From Bin55 sp028819195 (GTDB lineage Bacteria; Pseudomonadota; Gammaproteobacteria; Pseudomonadales; Azotimanducaceae), in the NCBI GenBank assembly GCA_028819195.1, contig JAPPMF010000009.1:124001-188000 (forward strand): 64,000 nucleotides of DNA, in the 5' to 3' direction. Made by a program: the position numbers and the translations under genes. Shown here piece by piece: positions 36,030 through 45,006 of this stretch. The notes beneath the pieces are model-generated. The model searched no databases and was not told the origin of the DNA. It worked only from the letters and a program-made list of their open reading frames with translations. Within the stretch, counting starts at the first letter, position 1; each line of letters starts with the position of its first letter.

Positions 36030-38729
36030 GTGATTAGCGAGCATTTACGTCCCCCTGTCATTCTCGTCGATGGTTCTATCTACCTGTTTAGAGGTTTCCA
36101 CGGAGCTCCAAATTTCACAAATTCCAAAGGCCGACCGACCGGAGCTATCCGCGCCGTAGTTTCAATGTTGTTACGTTTGTTAGACGACTATCCCGATAGT
36201 CCGGTAATTGTCATTTTTGACTCCGCGAAACCTACCTTTCGGCACGCCATGTATAAAGAATATAAAGCTAATCGTCCGCCTATGCCAGAAGAGTTATCCC
36301 TACAAATCGAACCTCTCCATTCCGTCATTAAATGTATGGGATTACCACTCTTGATTGAAGACGGGTATGAAGCCGACGACATCATTGGTACATTAGCGAC
36401 ACAAGCGACTGAGTTAGGCCTTGAGACCATTGTGTCGACTTCGGACAAAGATATGGCCCAGTTGGTTAACGAACACGTTATACTCCTTGATACCATGGCT
36501 GGGAAAGCCTTTAAAAGAGAGGATGTCGTCGAAAAATTCGGTGTACCACCCGAGAGAATCATTGATTATTTGGCTTTGGTGGGTGATACCTCCGATAACA
36601 TTCCTGGAGTACCGAAAGTCGGGCCAAAGACTGCTTCTAGGTGGTTGAACCAGTATGGTGATCTCGCTTCTATCCTGCGCAACCGAGATCAAATTACCGG
36701 AAAAGTCGGTGAAAATCTTCGCGCCTCCGTCGAATATCTTCCACTCTCGCGTGATTTAGCGACGATTAAATGTGAAGTTCCACTGAACTTGAACATCTCC
36801 GATTTCCAACGCGCGGAAATGGATATTGAAGAGTTGACAAAATGGTTTAACGAGTTGGAATTCCGCACTCTATTGCGTCAGGTGACAACTCCCTCGACCG
36901 CAAAATTTAAAGAGAATACCGACGCGATCTTTGAAATTGTGACCGATCCACTAACGTTAGACGTTTGGGTTAATCGGATTCGAGAGCGAAAGAAATTATC
37001 GCTGGAATTGTTAGCGCAGCGCGACTTGGGGGTAAATTACCAATGTAGAGGAATCGCGTTGTGTGCTGACAAAGAACGTGCTGCTTACGTACCAATTGAC
37101 CATACTGACGAAAATTTTCGACAACTAGATTTCGAATATGTAATTGACCAACTCCGTCCGTTGATGGAAGATCGTGAGGTAGAAATTATTGGTAACGATT
37201 TAAAACAGGTAATTAGTGCGTTCGCTAGTTGGGGAATTCAGATAGAAGGTCCCCTTTCAGATACCGCGCTAATGTCCTATGTACTAGTAAGTAATGCCCC
37301 CGGTGGCCATCGAACTGCTTCACTAGCTTCCCGGCATTTGAACATGACGACGATAGATCGACTCGCATTGACTGGTAGTGGTAGCAAACGAATTCCCTTC
37401 GCACAGGTAGAGATACCCGAGGCTACCTGCTACATGGCGGAGTTGGCGCACACTAACTTGCGGTTAAGTGAAGATTTGCGCCAACAACTGCAAGAAGAAT
37501 TCGAAGACTTGGACTTGTATGACCGTATTGAACAACCGTTGACGCGCGTATTGGCGACGGTTGAGCGGAACGGTGTGAGAGTGAGTAAAGCACCGATTGA
37601 AAAACTTGGACAAGAGTTAGATAAAAGGATTGAACGATTGGTTGAACAAGCGTATGACGCCGCTGGTGAACAATTTAGTTTAAATTCTCCTAAGCAAATA
37701 CAGGAAGTGTTGTTTGACAAGCTCAAGTTAACGTCGCCACGGCGCACTCGCTCTGGTATGCGGTCAACATCCGAAGATGTTTTGCGAGAATTGGTCGACG
37801 AACACAAATTACCACAAATCATTCTGGATTATCGAACCGCTACAAAGCTCAATTCGACTTACGTTGAGCAACTTTTGAATTCCATCAATTCGGACACTCA
37901 ACGAATTCATACATGGTACGACCAAACCAGCGCTTCTACTGGTCGCTTAGCATCAAGCAATCCCAACCTTCAGAACATTCCGGTTCGTACTCCGGATGGA
38001 CGCCGTCTGCGCGAGGCTTTTATTGCTGGAGAAGGCAGTGTGCTATTGTCAGCTGACTATTCCCAGATTGAATTACGAATTATGGCTCATTTCGCAGCTG
38101 ACGAAAGTTTACGCGAGGCGTTTGAAGCAGATCTTGACATCCATCGAGCAACAGCCGCAGAAATATTCGACACCCCCTATGAAGAGGTTTCTGAATCCAT
38201 GCGGCGTGACGCCAAGGCGATCAATTTTGGACTCATTTATGGTATGAGTGCATTTGGACTCGCGCGCAATATAGGAACTTCTCGCACCGAAGCTGGAGCA
38301 TTCATTGATCGCTATTTTTACCAGTATCCTGGAGTGCTGTCATACATGGAAGAAACCAAACGAGTTGCTCGCTCGGCAGGATATGTTGAAACGTTAATGG
38401 GTCGGCGGATTCATTTGCCTGATATCAATCAAGCAGATCGCGTCCGCCGAGTAAGTGCAGAACGGGTCGCGATTAATGCCCCCATTCAGGGTACTGCTGC
38501 CGACATCATGAAGTGTGCGACTATTGCGGTCGACCGAGCACTCACCGGCGGACAATATGATGCTCGAATGGTGCTACACATCCACGATGAAATTGTGTTC
38601 GAGGTAGCTGAGGATCAAGTCCAAGAAGTTAGCGGTCTTGTAATAGAAGTTATGCAACAAGCGGCAAATTTATCAATTGATTTGGTTGTGGATACTGGTG
38701 TTGGAAAGAACTGGAGTGAAGCTCACTAA
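36030..38729 (+). CDS. polA: DNA polymerase I, without proofreading residues
   Basis: 899 residues, GTG start. The 5'-3' flap nuclease domain (about 8-285) is intact with its acidic cluster (ILVDGS, VIFDSAKPTFR, EADDIIGTLA, GDTSDNIPG). The polymerase domain has DYSQIELRIMAHF (motif A), RRDAKAINFGLIYG (motif B) and HDEIVFEV (motif C). The 3'-5' exonuclease domain is degenerate: the DTET equivalent is LELLAQ (about 325), NLKYD is DLKQV (about 390), and YAAEDAD is YMAELAH (about 468). All carboxylate ligands are gone, as in Taq-type enzymes. It fills repair gaps and removes Okazaki primers. engB is convergent with a 4 bp overlap. Confidence 0.96.
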   Translation: MISEHLRPPVILVDGSIYLFRGFHGAPNFTNSKGRPTGAIRAVVSMLLRLLDDYPDSPVIVIFDSAKPTFRHAMYKEYKANRPPMPEELSLQIEPLHSVIKCMGLPLLIEDGYEADDIIGTLATQATELGLETIVSTSDKDMAQLVNEHVILLDTMAGKAFKREDVVEKFGVPPERIIDYLALVGDTSDNIPGVPKVGPKTASRWLNQYGDLASILRNRDQITGKVGENLRASVEYLPLSRDLATIKCEVPLNLNISDFQRAEMDIEELTKWFNELEFRTLLRQVTTPSTAKFKENTDAIFEIVTDPLTLDVWVNRIRERKKLSLELLAQRDLGVNYQCRGIALCADKERAAYVPIDHTDENFRQLDFEYVIDQLRPLMEDREVEIIGNDLKQVISAFASWGIQIEGPLSDTALMSYVLVSNAPGGHRTASLASRHLNMTTIDRLALTGSGSKRIPFAQVEIPEATCYMAELAHTNLRLSEDLRQQLQEEFEDLDLYDRIEQPLTRVLATVERNGVRVSKAPIEKLGQELDKRIERLVEQAYDAAGEQFSLNSPKQIQEVLFDKLKLTSPRRTRSGMRSTSEDVLRELVDEHKLPQIILDYRTATKLNSTYVEQLLNSINSDTQRIHTWYDQTSASTGRLASSNPNLQNIPVRTPDGRRLREAFIAGEGSVLLSADYSQIELRIMAHFAADESLREAFEADLDIHRATAAEIFDTPYEEVSESMRRDAKAINFGLIYGMSAFGLARNIGTSRTEAGAFIDRYFYQYPGVLSYMEETKRVARSAGYVETLMGRRIHLPDINQADRVRRVSAERVAINAPIQGTAADIMKCATIAVDRALTGGQYDARMVLHIHDEIVFEVAEDQVQEVSGLVIEVMQQAANLSIDLVVDTGVGKNWSEAH

Positions 38730-39322
38730 GTATTGAGCATGGCGCGAATTTGTGAAACTACAGCCTGAAGTCCTAGGCTAGTTTTTGCCGAAAATACCAA
38801 GAATGTTGCGTGAGGATGTTCCTGCGCTAATAGCTTTGCAGCGCGTTGCGCAAGGTCTTTTTCTTGTTGTTTCGCTTTATCTACTTTGTTGAGGATCACG
38901 AGCATGGGAATTTCTCTGGTCGACGCCCATGCAATCATGTCTCGATCCACTGTTGGTATCGTGCGACGAATGTCGGTAACAAGTACTAGACCCACTAAAT
39001 TTTTTCGCTGTTCGAGAAATTGATCAACTGTTTGCCCCCAAATCTCGCGTTGCGTTTTTGCAGCTTTGGCATATCCATATCCGGGTAAGTCTACAAATCG
39101 ACCTTCTCCCTCAATGGTAAAGAAATTCAACAGTTGTGTTCGCCCGGGAGTTTTACTAACAAGGGCGAGTTGTTTTTCGCCGGTGATTCGATTCAGAGTA
39201 CTTGATTTGCCAGCATTAGATCGACCAACAAACGCGATCTCTTGAACCTCGTCTTGTGGGCAATCGAGGAGGCTCATTGCACTTTTTAAATAATCAGCCC
39301 GAAATGATTGGTACTTTGTCAT
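38726..39322 (-). CDS. engB: Ribosome biogenesis GTPase EngB (YihA/YsxC)
   Basis: 198 residues. G1 GRSNAGKSSTLN, G3 DLPGYGYAKA, G4 LNKVDKAKQQ and a G5-like SAKTSLG are all present in normal order. The DLPGYGYA switch is diagnostic for EngB. It is needed for late 50S subunit assembly. It neighbours polA as in E. coli and pseudomonads; in many gammaproteobacteria cytochrome c4 and dsbA lie on the other side, and both are found 2.7 to 4 kb away here. Confidence 0.96.
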   Translation of the reverse strand: MTKYQSFRADYLKSAMSLLDCPQDEVQEIAFVGRSNAGKSSTLNRITGEKQLALVSKTPGRTQLLNFFTIEGEGRFVDLPGYGYAKAAKTQREIWGQTVDQFLEQRKNLVGLVLVTDIRRTIPTVDRDMIAWASTREIPMLVILNKVDKAKQQEKDLAQRAAKLLAQEHPHATFLVFSAKTSLGLQAVVSQIRAMLNT

Positions 39323-39973
39323 AGTATTAACAACACGTCTGATTGTCTCTCAGAATCTCTACCGGTAGGTACTCGGATGGGCTACTACAGTTTATTTGAA
39401 TTGAGCAAGCAATAACCGTAGAGTTACCGGTAATGTTCTGTGATACCATACAAAGGCTGTCGACTTCGCATACTAATGCATTTGATGATGAGTCATTTTG
39501 TTACTGAATTTTTAAAGAAAAACTCTTGAATTGGATTGCAGTAACGCACACCATGCCTTGTAGTCGCCGTTCAAGTATTCTCTAGCACACACTACCGTTA
39601 AAAGAAGTTTTTCGTTGTACTATAGTCGTGCACCCAATGAGTCTTTGTATTCTTGAACGGAACCAACTTGTTTTCCTTCCCTCGTTACAATTAACTACGT
39701 TGCCACTAAACCGATGTTTTCGCAGCGTTGGCAATCTTTGCTAAATATTAAATTTTGATACGTCGTGATCGCTGAGTTGTACTCTGGAGACAACTTGTCG
39801 ACGGTTTATCGACGAAATGAACTTGTATAGTAAAGTAGACTTGTAAAATGGTAACCATCAGCGATACACGACAGACTACTTTCAAGTCTTGACAATTTTA
39901 GAGACTCATTGGTGGGGTGTTGTCATGTTAGATTTCTTTGTAGGGAGCTGTTGATTATTAAAGAGGTGAACGA
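39323..39973. other. Gene-poor gap upstream of engB, with a possible gene relic
   Basis: About 650 bp without an intact gene. On the minus strand, about 39621-39790, one frame reads DKLSPEYNSAITTYQNLIFSKDC... with a CxxC (CQRC), a single in-frame TAG at 39696-39698, and then LIVTREGKQVGSVQEYKDSL before its final stop. This looks like the end of a thioredoxin-fold protein that has decayed, but the match is by eye and short. The rest is AT-rich with no repeat or RNA family I recognise. Confidence 0.3.
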
Positions 39974-40117
39974 GTGGATTTTGACCCCATGGACGGTTTT
40001 TTGGGTCGTGGTCGGGATAGGCTTTACTGGCTAGTGGGCAACTATGTTGCCCAAATCGATTCCTTCCCTAAAGACGTCCGTCTGCACAGCGAATTTCCCG
40101 GCGATCTCGTTGTGTAA
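39974..40117 (+). CDS. Small hypothetical protein (47 aa) ahead of cytochrome b561
   Basis: A GTG at 39974, preceded by AGAGGTGA at a good spacing, opens a 47-codon frame (begins MDFDPMDGFLGRG, ends SEFPGDLVV) closed by tandem TAA TAG. It ends 20 bp before the ATG of the cytochrome b561 gene, and a strong AAAGGAGGAG lies between them. The frame shares the higher GC content of that gene and differs from the AT-rich DNA upstream. I do not recognise the protein; it is soluble and mildly acidic. It may be a genuine cotranscribed small gene or the remnant of a larger one brought in with the cytochrome. Confidence 0.4.
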   Translation: MDFDPMDGFLGRGRDRLYWLVGNYVAQIDSFPKDVRLHSEFPGDLVV

Positions 40118-40137
40118 TAGCTTCAAAGGAGGAGTCA

Positions 40138-40701
40138 ATGACATCTGAGAAATACCATTTTGTTGCCCGGTTGATTCACTGGTTTATGGCGGTGGGTTTC
40201 GTTTTCATGTGGTTGTGTGGCTTCAGCATGGTTAATTTTGTGGCGGACGACTCCGCCATCGAGTCGCTGCTGTTTTTCCTCCACATTTCCGTTGGAGTCA
40301 CGCTGTTCTTCGCGTTGGTTGCACGTGTCGGGGTCCGACTGATGTTCAAGCCTCCCGCGTTGCCCGAAGAAATTTCGAAACTGGATCGCACCGGCGCACA
40401 TTTGGGTCATGCCGCACTCTACGTTCTGCCTTTTCTCATTATTTCCGTTGGATGGGCGGAAGTTGACTTTGGTGGCCATCAGGTGCAGTGGTTCGGTCTG
40501 AACATTCCGAAGATATTTCCGACCACGGAGACGCTTGGCGGCGTGGACCTGGAGGATACTTTGGAAGTGGTCCACAGGTGGCTGGCCTACATCATGCTGG
40601 GTGTTGCGCTGATTCATGTTGCGGCGGTTGTCAAGCATCGGTGGTTAGATCGCCATGATATACTGATACGAATGACCTTCGGACGGGGCAAGTCCTCCTA
40701 G
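40138..40701 (+). CDS. Cytochrome b561 (CybB/YodB family)
   Basis: 187 residues, four transmembrane helices. His ligands sit in HFVARLIHWFMAV (helix 1), LLFFLHISVGVTLF (helix 2) and VVHRWLAYIMLGVALIHVAAVV (helices 3-4); the KYHFVARLIHW start is typical. These dihaem membrane proteins oxidise quinol or superoxide at the periplasmic face. A very strong ribosome binding site (AAAGGAGGAG) precedes the ATG. By eye the gene is clearly richer in G+C, especially at third positions (GCC, CTG, GTC), than its neighbours, suggesting acquisition from another genome. A hairpin without T-run follows at 40745-40770. Confidence 0.9.
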   Translation: MTSEKYHFVARLIHWFMAVGFVFMWLCGFSMVNFVADDSAIESLLFFLHISVGVTLFFALVARVGVRLMFKPPALPEEISKLDRTGAHLGHAALYVLPFLIISVGWAEVDFGGHQVQWFGLNIPKIFPTTETLGGVDLEDTLEVVHRWLAYIMLGVALIHVAAVVKHRWLDRHDILIRMTFGRGKSS

Positions 40702-40744
40702 AGGATGCGTGGGTACTCATTGCGAATGTGGAGTGGACGAGGTT

Positions 40745-40770
40745 GTAAGCCACCATTTGGTGAGGCTTAC
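40745..40770 (+). other. Stem-loop downstream of cytochrome b561
   Basis: GTAAGCC and GGCTTAC form a 7 bp stem, extended by ACC/GGT around an ATTT loop with a two-base bulge. No T-run follows, so it is not a clean intrinsic terminator; it may stabilise the transcript end. Confidence 0.4.
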
Positions 40771-41010
40771 ACCCGTTCTCGTTACTACACGATAGCCTTC
40801 GTTTTCCGAGTAGGCTTCCGCACGGAATAAAGGTTGGATACTATAGAACCGAACCGCCATTGAACCCGTTGAGTAGTCACAGGTGTTTCGCACCGCAAGA
40901 GAATCCGTTTGGAGGAACATAGGTTTAGACCACTAGGTTTTGTTTTTATGCTCTATTTCCAACACAAATCCAAGATCGACAATATACTGCGTTTTCACCG
41001 ACCCATAATA

Positions 41011-41748
41011 ATGCCAGGACAGGAGTCAAGAAAGTTGAAAACATCTCGTAAGAATACTCCATTTTGGTTCACATTTGTACTGGCTATAGGTGTAATGTTT
41101 TTATGTATCCTCTCACTATTTGCGAATGATAAGGAACAGTTCGAAAGCGGTCTCGACTACTTGATTTTAGAAGAGGGTAAGTTGCAGCGACCCGATACTG
41201 AGAAGATCGAAGTCGTTGAATACTTCTCGTACGGATGTGTACACTGTTTCCGATTTGAACGTCACATCAAAAAGTGGTTGGAGACGATTAGTGAGGATGT
41301 AGTGTTCGCACGTGAAGCCGTTGTGATGCGAGAATCAGCGATCCCTTACGCTCGCGCGTTTTACGCCGCGGAAGAGTTGGAGGTTACTGAGAAGGTTCAT
41401 GATTTGATGTTTCGAACAATTCACACCGAGAGGACCTCGATGCGGTCGGATGATCGGTTGACAACATTCTTCGAAGAACAGGCAGAGATCGCACCGGACG
41501 AGTTCTTGGAAGTGTTATATTCAGAGACAGTTAGAGATCGAATATTAGCAACACATGAAGACTTTGATGTTGTAGGAAGAGCGTCAGTAGCTTCCACTCC
41601 GCAAATAGTAGTTGACAATCGTTATGTTGTTACGACTCGAACGGCGGGGTCTCAAGCGCGCATTTTTCAAATTGTCGATTTTTTGGTTGACAGCATACGA
41701 ATAGAAACTGCAAGTTCGCGCGCCGAGCAAGCAGAACCGGATTTGTAA
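41011..41748 (+). CDS. DsbA-like thiol:disulfide protein with CVHC active site
   Basis: 245 residues from the ATG at 41011, chosen because a basic stretch and membrane segment (FWFTFVLAIGVMFLCILSLFA) then sit at the N-terminus; an earlier in-frame start at 40909 adds 34 unconvincing residues. The DsbA fold shows VEYFSYGCVHCFRFE, an inserted helical domain, and STPQIVVDNRY with the cis-Pro. The active site CVHC replaces the CPHC of DsbA, which should change redox potential. It is probably membrane-anchored in the periplasm. Cytochrome c4 follows 254 bp later and a second, canonical DsbA after that. Confidence 0.87.
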   Translation: MPGQESRKLKTSRKNTPFWFTFVLAIGVMFLCILSLFANDKEQFESGLDYLILEEGKLQRPDTEKIEVVEYFSYGCVHCFRFERHIKKWLETISEDVVFAREAVVMRESAIPYARAFYAAEELEVTEKVHDLMFRTIHTERTSMRSDDRLTTFFEEQAEIAPDEFLEVLYSETVRDRILATHEDFDVVGRASVASTPQIVVDNRYVVTTRTAGSQARIFQIVDFLVDSIRIETASSRAEQAEPDL

Positions 41749-42002
41749 CTCGCACTAGGACTTGCTACTTTGTTGGTAAATTGAGATTGCTTGCCTAGTC
41801 GATATAATTTTCACTGCTCACCTCCACCGGTATGTCGAAAAATTAGTACGCTAGTTTTCGAATGGAAAAATTAGTGTTTAAACTTGTGTTTTCGGCATCA
41901 GTTACTGGGTGAGATGAGCATCGTTTAAATATTTACTCCTTAAGTGCGGTAAGTGGTAGGAGATACCATTTACCGCCAGCACATCTTGAGACATAATTCG
42001 TA

Positions 42003-42746
42003 ATGACTACAAGTCGTCTGAACAGATCCAACCTTTTGCAAACAGGGTTTGGTATTTGTTTACTTCTGCTAGTGTTATTCTTGCATGCTGATTCTCACGA
42101 AGAAGCGGGAGAAGGGACAACTGAACCAATCGGTGAAACTGATCTGCAACAAGAAGAAGTCGACGATCTTGCTCAAGCGGACCCATCGCTTCTGGAAGGG
42201 GTTAGCATCGAACGTGGTAAAGCCCTCTCTGGTACTTGCGTGGCGTGTCATGGCGACGACGGAAACACTCAAATCCCGGAGTATTCCAATATTGCTGGGC
42301 AAAACGAAAAGTATTTGTTGAAACAGTTAAAGTTGATTCAATCGAAAGAACGTGAAATTGTGTTGATGGTTGGACAACTTGATAATTTCAATGATGACGA
42401 TTTACAAAGCCTTGCTCGGTATTACTCGTCATTAACGCCGATAATCGGCCAAGCGAATCCAGACAACTTGGCTTTGGGTGAAACCATTTATCGCGGGGGT
42501 ATTAAAGAGAAGAGTATTGCTGCTTGTACTGCTTGTCATGCTCCTCAAGGCACCGGTAACTTGCTAGCCGGTTTCCCACGGGTATCGGGTCAAACAGTCC
42601 CCTACTTAGTCAATACACTCAAAGAGTATCGTAGCCAAACGCGAACCTCAGATGAGGATGTCGGTGGTATGATGCGGGATATTGCCAAGAATCTTTCTGA
42701 TGAGGAAATTGAAGCAGTAGCTAACTATATGACCAGCCTGTACTGA
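42003..42746 (+). CDS. Cytochrome c4, dihaem
   Basis: 247 residues with a signal peptide (GFGICLLLLVLFLHADS). Two class I haem domains: CVACHGDDGNTQ in the first half and CTACHAPQGTG in the second, each with a later Met ligand (VLMVGQL region; MMRDIAKNLSDEEIEAVANYM). Cytochrome c4 carries electrons to terminal oxidases such as cbb3. It commonly lies next to dsbA and engB-polA in gammaproteobacteria, as seen here in looser form. DsbA follows 31 bp downstream and is probably cotranscribed. Confidence 0.94.
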   Translation: MTTSRLNRSNLLQTGFGICLLLLVLFLHADSHEEAGEGTTEPIGETDLQQEEVDDLAQADPSLLEGVSIERGKALSGTCVACHGDDGNTQIPEYSNIAGQNEKYLLKQLKLIQSKEREIVLMVGQLDNFNDDDLQSLARYYSSLTPIIGQANPDNLALGETIYRGGIKEKSIAACTACHAPQGTGNLLAGFPRVSGQTVPYLVNTLKEYRSQTRTSDEDVGGMMRDIAKNLSDEEIEAVANYMTSLY

Positions 42747-42777
42747 GATTTTTGTATATACGATCGGAATTGGAAAA

Positions 42778-43452
42778 ATGCGTTTTAGTTTCTTGAAATC
42801 ACTACTCATAGTTTTTGGATGTCTCTTTCTGTTTTCTTCCATGCCAAATTCGGCACAAGAAGCAGAGTTCATTGAAGGGCAAGACTACTTGGTCATTCAA
42901 ACAGAAATTCGGGAAGAGCTTGAGATTGAAGATTTAGAGGACAAGATTCAAGTAACTGAGTACTTCAATTACAAATGTCCGCATTGTTATCGTTTAGAAC
43001 CTGAGATCAATGTTTGGCTTGAATCGAAACCAGACGACGTTGAGTTTATCCGCGAAGCTATTCCGCTACGAAACCAATGGGTACCTGTCGCTCGAGCCTA
43101 CTATGTAGCTGTTGAACTAGATGTCGTCGACGAGATTCACGATTTGATGTTTTCGGCGATTTGGGAGCGAAATCTCCCTATGGAGCAGGAAGATTTAATT
43201 GAACGCTTATTTGAAACCCGAGCCGATGTAGAAGCCGAGCTTTTTCAGGAAACCTACCAATCGGAAACCATAAGAGATTACATGCGGGACGCTAGAACCA
43301 AAATGCAGTTATATGGATTACAGGGAACCCCCGCTTTTGTAATTAATGATTTATATGTGGTGGATACCAAATCTGCGGGTGAAACCCCGATGTTCGAAAT
43401 AATTGACTTTTTGATCGAGAAAATTCGGAACGAAAGGGACCCCGATTCGTAA
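42778..43452 (+). CDS. dsbA: Thiol:disulfide interchange protein DsbA
   Basis: 224 residues with a signal peptide (LLIVFGCLFLFSSMPNSAQEA). VTEYFNYKCPHCYRLEPEI carries the canonical CPHC active site, and LQGTPAFVINDLYVV the cis-Pro loop. It oxidises cysteine pairs of exported proteins and is reoxidised by DsbB (not in the window). It follows cytochrome c4 closely, as in Pseudomonas. It shares a general pattern with the CVHC paralogue 1.8 kb upstream, so the pair are probably old paralogues with split roles. Confidence 0.94.
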   Translation: MRFSFLKSLLIVFGCLFLFSSMPNSAQEAEFIEGQDYLVIQTEIREELEIEDLEDKIQVTEYFNYKCPHCYRLEPEINVWLESKPDDVEFIREAIPLRNQWVPVARAYYVAVELDVVDEIHDLMFSAIWERNLPMEQEDLIERLFETRADVEAELFQETYQSETIRDYMRDARTKMQLYGLQGTPAFVINDLYVVDTKSAGETPMFEIIDFLIEKIRNERDPDS

Positions 43453-43542
43453 TCGCTGTTGGTTTCCAGAGCCACCCTGTCCAATCGCTCAGGTCCAATT
43501 GACCCGAACAACAGCAACACCTTCTTTTTGCCGACTCATTGA

Positions 43543-45006
43543 ATGAGTAATTTTTGTTCTACCCTAACTTTCGTGTCTGCCGCGGAAATCGCTGCCCTCA
43601 TCAAACGCGGTGAAGTTTCGAGTTTGGAATTACTTGAGCATTACTTCTCCAGAATCGACAAATACGACTCGCAGTTAAATGCGATAGTTTGGCAACAACG
43701 CAACGAAGCCCGAGCACAAGCCAAAGCCGCCGACGGAGCAATCCGTCGAGGTGAAGATGTAGGTGCTTTACACGGCGTACCAATGACAATTAAAGAATCC
43801 TATGATGTGGTTGGATATCCAACTACTTGGGGACGTCCCGATCTCAAGGACAATTTCCCACAACACGATGCACTAGCGGTAGCGCGACTGAAAAAAGCTG
43901 GTGCGATTATTTTCGGAAAGACTAACGTTCCCTACGGGTTAGCTGATTTTCAGAGTTATAACGAGATCTATGGAACCACAAATAATCCGTGGGATCTAGC
44001 GCGGTCTCCAGGTGGATCGTCAGGTGGTTCTGCGGTTTCGCTAGCGGTTGGATTCTCGGCATTAGATGCTGGTTCCGATATCGGTGGCTCGATCCGGAAT
44101 CCAGCACATTTTTGCGGACTATTTGGTCACAAACCGACCTGGAATCTCGTTCCACCACGTGGTCATGCGCTACCGGGAACACTAGCGCCGGCGGATCTTT
44201 CTGTGATTGGCCCACTTGCTCGATCTGCAAATGACTTGGAATTAGCGTTAAAAGTTATGGCTGGTCCAGACGAAATTCAATCTAACGGATTACAGGTGCA
44301 TTTACCACCTTTTACTAAAAAAACATCGGAGCTTCGTGTTGCTGTGTGGGAAGACGATGAACTCGCTCCCGTGGCAGTATCGATCCGAGATCGAGTGGGC
44401 GCGGTAGCCGAGACACTCAGCAAATTAGGCGCTAACGTAGAACCTACTGCACGACCAGAATGGTCGGCCGAAGCCATGCACAATACCTACCAGTGTTTGT
44501 TGAACGCGACTATGACTTGTCGGGTCCCTCCGGAAACTTTCAAAGAACTACTCGCCGGAACTGCGGGAATCGACGAGTTCGGTTGTTCCTCCGAAGAGCA
44601 AGCGGTACTAGCTCGAGTGGCGCGCTTTCGAAACTGGGTACAGTACAATGAAGAGAGAACAAAGATACGTTGGGCTTGGCATAACTTTTTCCAAACATAC
44701 GACATACTGATAGCACCTATCATGGCGACTTCCGCATTTGCTCATGATCATCGCGCGTTCTCGGAACGAACAATTTCAGTGAATGGTCGTGAACAAGCAT
44801 ACTTCACGCAGTTGTTTTGGGCAGGTCTAGCAGTTAACGCTTATTTGCCGTCGACCGTTATACCGACTGGTTTAGAATCAGAGAATAAGTTACCGATCGG
44901 AGTTCAGATTATTGGACCGGAATACAGTGATTTGATCACGATTGGAATCACCCAGCTACTGGAAAGCGAAGGTTATACTTTTACTCCCCCTCCCCTATTT
45001 CCTTGA
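43543..45006 (+). CDS. Amidase signature family enzyme
   Basis: 487 residues. The catalytic triad of the amidase family is visible: Lys in GVPMTIKESYDV, the cis-Ser in GGSSGGSAV, and the nucleophile Ser in DIGGSIRNPAHFCGLFGHKPT. It hydrolyses an unknown amide; it is not GatA, since gatB and gatC are absent and the length and tail differ. Its TGA overlaps the TTG start of mvaD (TTGA), placing it in the mevalonate operon, possibly by chance of gene order. Substrate cannot be inferred. Confidence 0.9.
   Translation: MSNFCSTLTFVSAAEIAALIKRGEVSSLELLEHYFSRIDKYDSQLNAIVWQQRNEARAQAKAADGAIRRGEDVGALHGVPMTIKESYDVVGYPTTWGRPDLKDNFPQHDALAVARLKKAGAIIFGKTNVPYGLADFQSYNEIYGTTNNPWDLARSPGGSSGGSAVSLAVGFSALDAGSDIGGSIRNPAHFCGLFGHKPTWNLVPPRGHALPGTLAPADLSVIGPLARSANDLELALKVMAGPDEIQSNGLQVHLPPFTKKTSELRVAVWEDDELAPVAVSIRDRVGAVAETLSKLGANVEPTARPEWSAEAMHNTYQCLLNATMTCRVPPETFKELLAGTAGIDEFGCSSEEQAVLARVARFRNWVQYNEERTKIRWAWHNFFQTYDILIAPIMATSAFAHDHRAFSERTISVNGREQAYFTQLFWAGLAVNAYLPSTVIPTGLESENKLPIGVQIIGPEYSDLITIGITQLLESEGYTFTPPPLFP

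Noticed and set aside
40135..40638. Long minus-strand frame opposite cytochrome b561
   Set aside because: It lies wholly antisense to a clear four-helix haem protein and its translation is low-complexity Asn/Gln/His-rich, typical of a GC-rich shadow frame.
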